Shown one piece after another: positions 1 through 9,881 of a DNA stretch of 64,000 nucleotides. The notes under the pieces were generated by a model. That model did no database searches. It saw only the letters and a program-made list of their open reading frames with translations, and had not been told where the DNA came from. Position numbers and translations under genes: made by a program. The stretch comes from Takakia lepidozioides. Taxonomy: Eukaryota; Streptophyta; Takakiopsida; Takakiales; Takakiaceae. Position 1 is the first letter of the stretch, and every line of letters starts with the position of its first letter. The stretch spans positions 5,830,001 through 5,894,000 of the forward strand of contig CM060732.1 of the NCBI GenBank assembly GCA_030704615.1, in the 5' to 3' direction.

Positions 1-6
1 AGGTAT

Positions 7-66
7 GGGGGGCTGAAGCACCCTTGAGTGCCCAAGGCACTCAAGGAGGCGGAGGCGCTCACTAGG
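7..66. repeat. Left inverted repeat ending in CACTAGG
   Basis: About 60 bp match, in reverse complement, bases 42138-42197, with about four mismatches counted by eye. The inner edge reads CACTAGG here and CCTAGTG at the other end, the terminal signature of CACTA (En/Spm) transposons. The arm contains a small hairpin, CTTGAGTGCC-CAA-GGCACTCAAG, at about 23-45. It may be part of a composite terminal repeat or a flanking palindrome. The bases outside the two CACTA motifs (gct and agc) are reverse complements and do not form a direct 3-bp target duplication. Confidence 0.6.
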
Positions 67-645
67 TGGAGCCCCGCACATCGGGTTGCGGTGGGGGTGG
101 CTCCACAAGGGGTGGTGGTAGCTTAGCGGGACTTAGTGGGGGTGGCATAGGACTCACCATGGGGTGGAGACCTCGAGGTGGGAGTCGTGGGGAGTCTTGG
201 GACTCATCACGGTCCATTGGGGCCGCGGTGAGTGGGCCAAGACTCACCGCGACTCACCACCGGGAATCGAGGGTCTTCGTGGTGGTTCGCCATAAAATGG
301 CATGGCTGGTTGTGAAACCCCCGCGGACAGCTACAGAAGTATATATAGGGAGTAGTAACCCCGAGAACGGTGCAAGCCCGTTGGTGACCAAAAACTAGTG
401 AGTAAGCGAGCGAGCCGGAAAGCGACCAAAGAGTGGGGAGCTGTTCCAGACTGCCATCTACCAAAGGGAATTCTCCTAGTCCCAATTAGGTGGAGGGTTT
501 AGTGGGAAGCGAAGGGGGACCGTTATGTCCCGGTGAGCAGCCGAAGCTCCAAGTTGGCCCGGGCGGCCAGGTTGGGAGTCAGGCGCGCGCATCAAAGCGA
601 GTAACTATGACTTGAAGGGGAGCTTACCGAAGTGAGGTGCGCGAC
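60..645 (+). mobile_element. CACTA-like element end with promoter and leader
   Basis: The segment starts with CACTAGG and runs to the edge of the DUF4216 coding fragment. Bases about 240-645 are repeated in the same orientation at 40690-41085 at high identity (longest conserved block about 330-430). The shared block includes a TATA box, a short hairpin around GAACGGTGCAAGCCCGTT and a G-rich leader ending in GAGGTGCGYGACAAA. I infer a transposon promoter and 5' untranslated leader. The short ORFs here are not convincing. Confidence 0.5.
340..347 (+). promoter_or_regulatory. TATA box of the CACTA-like repeat
   Basis: TATATATA lies in a block conserved with 40779-40786, where the same TATATATAGGGAGTAGTAACCCCG context occurs. 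Conservation of the TATA motif and about 90 bases downstream in two copies suggests a real core promoter. No transcript evidence is available. Confidence 0.45.
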
Positions 646-975
646 AAAGAGCCATTCATCTTCCCATCGCAAGTTGAGCAAGTTTTCTTTTCAGATGACA
701 TCCATGCGCCGGGATGGAAGGTGGTTCTTCACAAGGACCCCCGGGCCAAACGAGTCGTTGCCGACGTCCATGATCTGGACCTAGGGGAGAATGCCGACCA
801 CGAGGGTCTGAGGGAACCACGAAATCTACCAGATACGGCCGAACCAGTCTCTTTGGAAGGAGCAGTTACCTTTAATGAGGAAGACATTCCAGGGTTGGTA
901 ATTACCGCCAGACAAATTGCAGATGTGGGTAGTGAAGGGGAAGATTATTTGGATACGGATAGTGAGCCCAGCTGA
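646..975 (+). pseudogene. CACTA transposase C-terminal fragment (DUF4216-like)
   Basis: This open frame of about 110 codons contains EPFIFPSQVEQVFF followed by PGWKVVLHKDPRAKRVV. That layout fits the DUF4216 domain found near the C terminus of plant CACTA/En-Spm transposases, where a hydrophobic SQ-VF strand precedes a W-x-VV strand. The rest, to the TGA at 973-975, is acidic (GSEGEDYLDTDSE) and looks like a natural C-terminal tail. No ATG heads it: the frame joins directly to the conserved leader repeat at about 645. I infer an internally deleted element in which the leader now abuts the last domain. The catalytic part is absent. The domain call rests on recognition by eye. Confidence 0.55.
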
Positions 976-2557
976 ATCTCAGTGTCCATTAAGCCAGCAG
1001 CTCATAGACGAGAGCTATGCTAAGGACTCTTACTGTCCTTAGAACCCATTTTATACAGTCCTGCTTATAAGCAAGGGTGAGACAGTTAATAGTATCGATA
1101 ATGTATGGGTATGTGGTCACTGACTGTCTTGTGAACAAACCTTTTTTTGTTCTGCCCATATTGTTTCTGACATGTGAGGAGAGGATCGTCTTCATGTACG
1201 GGAAGTAGACGTGAATGTGTGCATGCATTTTCTGGCCCATCTGCATGCTTTCCAGGAACAAAGACCAGTGGAATGGGGGGTGTCTCCAAAGGAGCAGGAC
1301 CGAACGACACCTTTTTGTGCTTCCCTTGCTTTCCTTCTCACCGTTGTTCCATTCTCCCACCTGCCCAACAGCAGCACTCTCGAAGCAATAGCATGACATA
1401 TGTTCGCACATGGTCTTCTTCACCAGTGAATGAGCTTTTATGCTACATGTACTGCCCCGTCCACATTAACGTTGATCCCTGCAAGCACTTGGCAAGACAC
1501 CCCAGAGCCGCAAATCCAGCAACCACCACAAACACATCTAACTGATTGTAGTGACATGGGAATAGCTCACTTGTAGAGGAATTGAACCTCCAGCCAAATG
1601 AATGGCTCTGCCCCTTGTAGCACAAGTGCGATGCAAAAACAAGGTGAGTACAAAATGAAGAAGCACTTACGAGGTCCCCATCCCTGGGATGGGCTCCCAC
1701 TTCTGCTCTGGAACTGTGCAGGCCTGAGTAGCACCAAATTGCATGAATCCTAAGCCTGAATGTCAAATGCAGGTTTATGTCGCGATGTAGCACGCCATCA
1801 TCTTACCTGTAGTTTCCAGTTTCACTGGTGTCACATTTGCCTTCAAGTCAACATCAAAATTAAGTCCACCTATGCGCAAATCGTAGAATCTCTCATGACA
1901 CCATCTGCGTACCGAAAAACTGGTTTGGCATGATATAATTGTAGTTCACAACCTTAATGAACGCTTTCAGCCTTTACCTCTCCGTGCGCTCCATCATGCC
2001 TCCATCCAGCACATTTTGTAAATGTTGAATGACCAAGAACCCGATGTCACACCGTTCTGAGAAGCCACTACGCGCTCACAGTATACGAAGGCCTTGCCGT
2101 GTCAGGATTTGCATTCCCACGTCCCGCCATGTCCGACGCAGCACTTGCATCATTGCCAGACAGGCCAGGTGGAGGCAGCATGTATTAAAATATCTATTCC
2201 CCCAAGGCCACATTTTGTTTACCTTTTTTTGTGAAAGCCACGTCAGCAAATGTGCTGCCGAGTCATGGGTGCAATGAATGTGCAGTGGTTCATGGAGTCG
2301 TTGAGTCGACTACATATTCACTTTAATGAATAAATATCTTTATTCCATTAATCGAATTAGGAATGCAAATTTGTAGTCGCATGTGCAGTAATTACAACCA
2401 CTTGCAATTTTGGCTTTTTCAAATTTTATCTGTTTCGACTCTCCAGTAGTCCCGTTTACTACCAAGTGGTTTCCGGAGTGGTCGCGGACATGCAGTCGAT
2501 TCGAAAAAGACACGAATGCTTCTAGTGCCCCCTCCCCCAATCCCCAACCCCCAACAA
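976..2557. other. No recognisable gene
   Basis: Short overlapping ORFs occur on both strands (for example minus 989-1423 and 1443-1793), but none has a domain, codon pattern or repeat partner that I recognise. The stretch is of mixed composition and probably old transposon or intergenic DNA. Confidence 0.4.
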
Positions 2558-4196
2558 TTAGTGAATTACACACATACGTTGCATCAAATCCACCTCATTA
2601 ATACACATGCGACAAATGGATCTGGCACGGTACCTCCTGTCCTTCAAGTTTCGCCCCACCATCTCCATCACCCTTGTGTCATTCCAATTGCCCGAAAACC
2701 GGCGGTCTAACTCACGGGCATACGCCCGCTTCGCGCCAAAATGCTGATCAGCCCACTCAATGTGCAAAGGGAACCACCTCATTGCGAGTTCAAAGGTTGG
2801 CTTATTCATAGCCTCCCAGAACCGCAGGGGTCACCATGGCAATTCACCTCCACCGGTGGCACCACGATCTTTGCCAACTCCATGTCCTCTATCGCCAACG
2901 ATTTGTTCTTCCTCCCACCCTCTCCCTTCTTTGTAGCCTCCTTCCCCTACTCTTTTGTTACCCCACTGCCCTCCCCCGCATGCACACTCACCCTTTCCTC
3001 TCCATGGGACTTCTTCTTCTTCTTCTTCTTCTTTTCCTTCCCCTTCTCCACGACCATCTCCTTCCGCTTCCCCGCTACTTCCTCTCTCACCTTCTCCCTC
3101 TCTCTTCTCTCTCTCTCCTCGACAACCCCTTCATTGATGGTAAAAGGGACCTCGGGAGGTCAAGGCCTCTTCTTCTTACCTTTGGTGTTTGGGTCCTTCA
3201 TGAACACCACGTGCTCTCCCTCATTGGCAACCCCACCGGACTGCACCAATGAGGCCAGCCATGTTGCTGCCTCCTGAAGACAAATAACCCCCCAAATTCA
3301 AAAAAAGAAACAACAACAAAGAAAATCATGCATGCAAAGGAAAAGACAAAACATGGAACAAGGTGCGACAGTTGTACCTTTGCAAGCTTGTCCGACTCGC
3401 CCCCGGTGTCACCCAATGTGGTAGGAGTCCCCGTTGCCGGATGTGCCCGCGCTATCCCCTCCCGGAGCGCCACTGGAAATAGATTCCAGATGTGGAGCAT
3501 AGCCGGCGGCGGCACCCCGTAGCCCAGGCCCTTCTTTGCTGACCGCTCAGGCTTAGGGGGCGGCGTCGCTGATCGGCTAGGCCGCTCCAAATCGGCCCAT
3601 ACCTCCTCCTCCCCCCCCCCCCCCAAATGCGCTCACCGGCTTGACTACTTCGAGGCGCTTCGCTATCTCGGCCACTTCATTGGCCATCCTCATCTCCTCC
3701 TCCCTCATCGACAACATTGGGCTAGCAACGACCACTTTCAAAGGCCCTTGAACCTGACGTTGGCCTTGGCAAGTGCAGCCTTTGTTGCGGAGGAAGGGGT
3801 CGCTATGGGGGTGACATCCAAAAGTTGCCCATACCGGGCCCCCAAACGGGTGATGTGCTTGCCAAGGTACATTTCACCCATCTTGGTGGCCGGGGGTGTG
3901 CTCAACTGAGCATCCGGCTCAGTAACAACCTCCCGAATAGGAGAGCTGGCTGAGCCGGCCCCTGGCGCATCCAAGATGGGGACAAGAGGGGGGGTACTGG
4001 CCTCGGGGGGCAGACGAGCCCTCCGGCTGCAGCTGTCGACGGGGCTGGTAAACCATGAGACGCCCTGGCGCGTCACACGTGCTGGCAGAGAAAACGGATT
4101 CTCCGCCTGTTTCTTTGGGGCAGGGGATTTCTTCTCTTTCCCCATAAGCCCGGCACCTGTCATGCAAACCCACAAGTTGGCCTCATTAGGAAACAA
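2558..4196 (-). pseudogene. Broken multi-exon hypothetical gene, lysine-rich
   Basis: Coding-like pieces follow each other on the minus strand. The first (4196-3738) is proline/alanine-rich. A helical piece (EEEMRMANEVAEIAKRLE) follows in another frame near 3710-3650, then a frameshift at the C-run 3609-3625, then a piece ending at a plausible donor near 3377. A plausible exon at 3271-3170 follows an AG acceptor and contains ATWLASLVQSGGVANEGEHV. Next come a lysine run from an AAG repeat (3045-3010) and a final segment (2815-2558) with FWEAMNKPTFELAMRWFPLH and a tryptophan/arginine-rich, Myb-like stretch (GNWNDTRVMEMVG). I do not recognise the family; the layout suggests an accessory transposon protein. 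Frameshifts imply it is not functional as read. Confidence 0.35.
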
Positions 4197-4304
4197 CCTC
4201 TACATTCCAGATCAAAAACAAAAAAAACCAAGCATGTCGGGGGCTGAGAGCAGCAAGTGCTGGGTGTCTCGAGAGGGGGAAACAAAGAAAAAAGAAAAAG
4301 GTTG

Positions 4305-4372
4305 GGGGGGGGAGTGACTGAGCAGCAGCAGCAGCTGCTGAGTACCACTTGCTCAGTCACCCGCCCGCCCCA
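4305..4372. repeat. GAGCAGCTGCTC-type palindromic boundary block
   Basis: A G-run followed by GAGTGACTGAGCAGC meets its inverse (TTGCTCAGTCACCC followed by C-rich sequence). The same junction occurs at 12165-12220 and 15080-15125, and in the opposite arrangement at 6785-7065. It marks edges of the U repeat copies. Confidence 0.6.
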
Positions 4373-4436
4373 CCTTTTTTTGGGGGGGGGGGTTTCCTGA
4401 TCACTCCCTCTCTCTGTCCCTCTCTGTCCCTCTGTC

Positions 4437-4483
<47 letters not shown>

Positions 4484-6784
4484 TTTTTTCTTGCTACTCA
4501 CAAAAATAAACAAACCACAAGGGAGAGAGGGTGCAGAAAAAGTTAAAAAGAGAGAGGGAGAGGGAGAGAGCTAAAAGAGATGGAGAGAGTGGGAAGATAT
4601 TCACGTCATGTCAAGACATGGACAGGACCCATAAGGGTCATTGTCAATTAAAGACATAAACAACCCTGGATAGGGCACTATCTCACATTTTCAGTCTTGT
4701 CAAATCATCCCAAAAGACACCACCCAATCATCCAAGACAAAAAACAGGGTGGGAGGGCGGGGTTTGTTCTTGTGTGGGACAAGATAAGATATTGTTGTCC
4801 CTGTGCAGGCTGCAAGGCCTCTTGGTTCAGCCTGTACATATACCAGCCGCTTACCATTTCAGCCATTAATTATGGCAGGTCATGCATCAGCCAAGGTATA
4901 AGGACCAGCCTGCAGTTTGTCAGAATCTCAGTATGCCACCAAGCAGTCCAACTTGAGCCAGATGAAGTAGATTCCATATCATTTGTATTCACCCCGAGAC
5001 ATGTGATCATACAAGGCATCAAGGGAATGTGAATGCAGCCTGTCAAATTGCAGGTTCAAGACTTGTACCAACAAGTAGCATGAACAGCCGAGATCCAGCC
5101 TCTTTTGTATTAAAAAACAGATTGCAAGTCATAGGCCTAATGTCATGACAGATCCAAAACAATAGGTAGGATCCCATTGCAGCTTACCATCCTCATCCTT
5201 CAAGAGTTCCATGCTAAGACATGCAAAATACACCTTACTACGATCTAGTACACATCAGAAGTAGGCCTGAAAAGGAGCAGGGCAGTACCCTACCAGGCTG
5301 CCGCCTTAAACTTCAAGACCACCAGATCCATAGATACCCAAAACCGCCAAAAACATACCACCAAAAACCAGATCCTCTTTGGCCAAAATAACTTACAACC
5401 TAGCTTAATAATCCACAGGCTTTGTTGTCAAAGATCAAAAGGTAGGGTATGGTTTGTATGCAAGCCTCAGGAAATAGGCCCGTCAGGCCGAGCTGCGCAT
5501 CGGCGGCAGAACGACAAAGGCCAGAACGCAGGCTGTAGCATGTCAAGCCAGGGGCAGTCGGGTTGAAATCAGGGCTGCAGGCAGCAGCCACCTCACAGCG
5601 CACAAACCCCTAGGTCTCCTTAGCCCATATCCCAATCTGCATGCTCAAGAAACTTCAAAGTAGGTGAGGATCCTCACCTGGTCCCATCACAAGCCCCCAC
5701 AAAAACCAACAGGTTAGTGAGGATTGTGGAACCCCAGGTGAATCACAGACCCTCACACTTGTCATCAATGTCAACTAAGAAACTCAAAAGCAAGAGAAAG
5801 AGATAAGAACATGAGAATCCCTAAACTCCAAAGGCACCTTAAGCGATTGGGGAAGAGGGTTATGCGCCATCACCACCCGCAGCAAGCCGCCTCCACAAAG
5901 CACATAAGCAATGAAGCAAAGCAAGCACAATCGCAAGGCACTTGAAAGGAGGGAGAGAGCTTCCCATCATAAGCATCCTTGCTAAGCACAAAAAAAGCCA
6001 GAGGAGGGAAGATGCCACTACATTCATAGCGGTGTTTCCCGTTGCAAGAGAGACAAGGCGCCGCCTTCGCGCCCCCCCAGGCGCTCGTCTAGCATGGGTA
6101 CGACACCACAAACGGGGCAGCCACCGAAGCACGTCCGCCATAACACTCTCCTCGCGAGCTCAGAAGCACATCGCGTGCTTCTGACAGCGGGAGAGACGAC
6201 ATCGGGTTTTCCCCCGATTATTCATCCATGGATGAAAAATAGTAGGACGCATCCGTATACCCTGACGGATTTCATCCGCAGCAAGGTTAAAAATAGGTTT
6301 TGGGGTAGGGGTTAGGGTTTCCACCGTAATTAATCATAATTAGGGGTAGTAAAGATCAATTCCAGGCCTTAATCACATCATCCATAAACAGATCACTTGT
6401 GTCAGGATGAAAAAGTAGGGAATATCATCCGTGGCAGCGCCTTACCTCCATCTAGGTAATTCTATTATTCCTCCCCAGACCATCCGGTATGGATAAAAAG
6501 AGTCAATAAAAGAGAAATGAAAAATTATCACCCTGGTAGTTTTTCATCCGGTACGGATGGAAAAACAGAATGTTGTTGGCAACCTCCATAGAGGTAATTC
6601 TTTTCTTCCATGGTGACTCATCTTGTATGGATGAGAGTCAATAAAGGAGGAAAGAAAAGTCCAAAAGAACCATCCTAGAGGTAACTCAGTGTCCATCCTG
6701 GTGGCTCATCCGGTATGGATGAAAAAGCCTGATAGAGGATGAGAAAACAAGAAGTCAACACTGATAGTAAACTGCCAATTCCCA
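4373..6784 (+). mobile_element. U repeat copy 1
   Basis: This non-coding copy has landmarks in the order shared by the family. They are a GA-rich end, GAAGATATTCACGTCATGTC at about 4592, GGGTGGGAGGGCGGGG near 4750, CTCACCTGGTCCC...GTTAGTGAGGATTG at about 5676-5730, a hairpin GAAGCAC...GTGCTTC at about 6166-6182, and a run of TTCATCC...GGATGAAA motifs at 6220-6725. No protein homology is visible. Terminal inverted GA/CT and palindrome blocks suggest a non-autonomous DNA element, but no transposase link is shown. Confidence 0.55.
4405..4480. repeat. CT microsatellite
   Basis: Nearly pure (CT)n with CCCT and TGTCCC interruptions. It belongs to the GA/CT-rich end of a U repeat copy. The ORFs read through it (repeats of Ser-Leu or Arg-Glu) are artefacts. 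Confidence 0.85.
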
Positions 6785-7065
6785 GTAGCTGCTCAGTCAC
6801 TCCCCCTCCCCACCTTTTTCTTTTTTCTTTGTTGCCCCCTCTCTCCCTCTGTCTCCCTCTCTGTCCCTCTCTCCCTCCTTCTCTCTCTCTCTCTCATCTC
6901 TTTTGTGCTGCTCACAAAAAAAAAAAAAACCACAGAGGGAAAGAGGGGGTAGAAAAAATTAAAAAGAGAGAGGGAGAGAGTGGGAGAGAGTGGGAGAGGG
7001 AGAGAGGGGGCAACAAAGAAAAAAAAAAAAATGGGTTGGGGGGGGAGTGACTGAGCAGAGCAGCA
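6785..7065. repeat. 280-bp inverted-repeat (MITE-like) block
   Basis: The left arm reads GCTGCTCAGTCACTCCCC, then TTTGTTGCCCCCTCTCTCC. The right arm is its reverse complement (GGGGGCAACAAAG, then GGGGAGTGACTGAGCAG). The centre is GA/CT and poly-A rich. Compared with the same edge in copy 4, the terminal segment here is in inverted order, as if the palindrome had flipped. Confidence 0.55.
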
Positions 7066-7094
7066 GCAAAATGTGGATAAAGCCCTGAAGCAAA

Positions 7095-7690
7095 CACTTC
7101 AGGCCTGGGCCTGCTGCTGATAAGTTCAAATACGATCTATGAATGCATTGTTTGTTTTGCTAACCACTATGCAAATGCTCTTGAGGATGTTTGTTTAAAA
7201 GACATGGTTGCTTTTAAAACTTTCCAGCTGTTCTTGGGAACATATCTTGCTAAGTGGCAGATATATCTCAATATGGCTGAGAGATGCAATTACTCTGCTC
7301 TATGGAATATGAAACCAGTCTGTTTTGATGGTGATGGATTTTTTTCTTTCTATGATGAATATCTTACAATTCCCACCCTCCCACCCAGAGATTTCAGATA
7401 CCCTGAAGTCTTCATTATTCAATCAAATCGGATGCTATGTGTGAACGGAGATTTTAGATAGTGCCTTCTAAGGAGGCTGCTATGTCCTTTTCTGACAATG
7501 ACTTCAAAAGTCTTGTCTATGTCTTGACATGACATGAATATCTTCCCTTTCTCTTTTTAACTTTTTCTACCCCCTCTCTCCCTCTGTGGGGTTTTTTTTT
7601 TGTGAGCAGCACAAAAGAGAGGAGAGAGAGAGAGAGAGAGAGAGGGGGGGGAGAGGGACAGAGAGAGGAAACAAAAAAAAACAAAAAACA
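7095..7690 (-). mobile_element. Truncated inverted U repeat copy
   Basis: Read on the minus strand, 7690-7500 gives the left end of the U family (GA tract, GTAGAAAAAGTTAAAAAG, GGAAGATATTCATGTCATGTC). Its GGGTGGGAGGGTGGGAATT block lies at about 7370-7390. The copy ends after about 600 bp. An open frame at 7204-7461 lies in it but has no recognisable domain. Confidence 0.5.
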
Positions 7691-9881
7691 AAACAAAACA
7701 GATAGGCTTCCATAAGGCAGCTTATAGGTCTGGGGTACCAGTACCTAATAGTTATAAGTGTGATTGCCCCATTGTTCCTGGTTCAAACACTATAACTAGG
7801 TAGCAGGTTATGTTCCCAAAATGACTGGCAGCATTTAAGCGAGACCAAGTCTGCTAGAGAGGCTTCCATAAAAACATTGCAAGGTACTTTTACTAAGCAA
7901 TGATTGCAGTAGCAGTACTATTTGAGTGTTTCCTAAGCAGAATCAGGCCTGGAGTTGATGTTCCAGGGCCTTATCATCATTCTGCCAAAGTAAGAAAAAA
8001 GCTCAAGATGTACATGTTTGTTAACAGATCAAAACCAACAGCATGTGGTAGCTTAAGAGAATGTATGTATTCTGAGGAAGCTAAATAAGCACTACCAGGC
8101 ATGATTTGAACATAAGCTGCATAAACCAGAGCTGTCTTGGCTCGCCAAAAGACAAAAAATAGTGCCTGGAAAAGGCAACATACTGCCTTGTCAGGCTGCA
8201 GCTAAGGAAAAAAAATGCCACAATGCGGCTATGTCAAGAAAATAGATACCTTTCAGTAGAATATGTGTATTCTATGAATGCTAGCATATGCCTGCCCTTT
8301 AATCATGTAAACTGAGTTGTCAACAACTAGAGAACAAGTTAAAGAGTACAAAATAGGTCCTCCCCTGATGTCTCATTGGAGTAGTAGTTGCATTCAGCAT
8401 CAGCCACATTTTATGCGGAGTTCTTCGCATCTGCAAGCTTCAAACATTATGTAAGGTGAAGATCCTCACCTATGCCCGTCCCAAAAACACCACAAAAGAC
8501 ATTTTGTGTGTTAGTGAGGATGCGTCGGGTGAGTAACAGACCTTCACACTTGCTATCGATGTCATACATATAATCTAAAGCAAGCATATGCAGGGAACAA
8601 AGCATTAAACCACCAAGACCTTAAAGGCTTGTGGAAGCAGCGAAGCCTGCGACATGGTGTCCAAGACGTACATTCAAACAAGTGCAAATAGATTGCTTTG
8701 CTGAAAAGAATGAAGAGTTTATCAAGTGAGAGAGACTCCCTGAAAACCATGCAGGTGCTGCAGCTTCATCAATGAGCATTCAAGGGTTCAGCTAGCAACC
8801 AAATTGATTGCTTCGCAGAAAAATAAAAAATAAAAAATGTAGGTACCAGTAAGGGAGTTGAAGATCCAGCCGCACTTGCGCATGAAAAGCCTGGTAATCA
8901 GACCTAAATTTCAGATGCCAGGCTGCATAGCCTTCAATGTGCAGGTCCAGAAGCATCAAAACATCCTGGATTCATTCAATTCCAGTCGCATTTCCAGTGT
9001 GAAGACATAGCCGCCAATGCACATGGCAATTAGGCCTAGAATCAGGCTGCAAAGTCTTCATAAGGCCTCACCATAAGCATGAAATGCTTCAGATTCCTGC
9101 AGTAAAAGCACTTAGCAGCCCCCATTCACACCAGCAGAAGCTCACATCTGAAATCAGGTGTGAAGACATAGCCGCCAATGCACATGCCGAGACCAGCGAT
9201 TAGGCCTGGAATCAGGCTCAAATGCTTCGGATTCCTGCAGTAAAAGCACGTAGCAGCCACCATTCACACCAGCAGAAGCTCGTGCAATCAGGTATGAAGA
9301 CATAGCCGCCAACGCACATGCCAAGACCAGCAATTAAGTCTGGAATTCTGCTGCCAGGCTGCAAAGCCCTCATTACGCCTCTCCATAAGCACCAAATGCC
9401 TTGGATTTATGCAGCATAAGCACTCATGCGATCCAGTAGCTCAGGTATGAAGACAGAGCCGCCAAAGCACATGTTGAGACCATCAATTAAACCTGGAATT
9501 CAGCTGCCAGGCTGCAAAGCCTTCATTACGCTTCTCCATAAGAATCAAACGCCATGAATTCATGCAGCAGGAGCACTTAGCCGTCACCATTCACTCCAGC
9601 AGAGCTTAAGCACGAGCTTCGTGCAAAGTGATAAGGCCTCACTCTACGCGATTTCATCCAGTGTGGATGAAATCGTGTATAACTGATAACAATAATAGGC
9701 ATTCATCTCTGATGTCATCCTGTATGGATGTCATTCGTCCACAATAAAAACCTAGGTACAGCATTCATCTGGCATGGATGAAGCAAAAAAAATGGATCAA
9801 GGATTAAGTTGAATCATACCAATTTCAAACCACATAGGCTTAAGAAAAAATGATTAGATCCCGATCCGATAGCTGGAGAGA
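7691..9881 (+). mobile_element. U repeat copy 2 (left end missing)
   Basis: It carries the CTCACCTATGCCCG...GTTAGTGAGGATGCG block at about 8465-8530 and TTCATCC/GGATGAA motifs at about 9650-9785. It lacks the GA-rich left end and the GAAGATATTC landmark. The distance from the equivalent block in copy 1 is about 2.8 kb. No coding sequence is supported. Confidence 0.45.
8890..9610 (+). repeat. Diverged internal tandem repeats, ~150 bp
   Basis: The phrases GAAGACATAGCCGCCAATGCACATG, AGGCCTGGAATCAGGCT and CACCAGCAGAAGCTC recur about every 150 bp with drift: starts near 9001, 9161, 9296 and 9446. The other U copies do not show this expansion. They are non-coding as far as I can see. Confidence 0.6.

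Noticed and set aside
989-1423. 144-codon minus-strand ORF
   Set aside because: No domain, no homologous repeat copy in the window and overlapping ORFs on both strands, so it is not supported as a gene.
4349-4546. ORFs made of Ser-Leu or Arg-Glu runs in the CT/GA tracts (also 6739-7097 and 12044-12226)
   Set aside because: They are translations of microsatellites on both strands with no other content.
6296-6325. Telomere-like GGGGTAGGGGTTAGGGTTT (also 14455-14478)
   Set aside because: Only two or three degenerate TTTAGGG units, at the same point of two U copies. It is part of the repeat and no telomeric array is present.
7730-7805. Possible tRNA with TGGTTCAAACAC B-box-like sequence
   Set aside because: No acceptor or D-arm pairing could be drawn and no clear A box, so it is probably chance.
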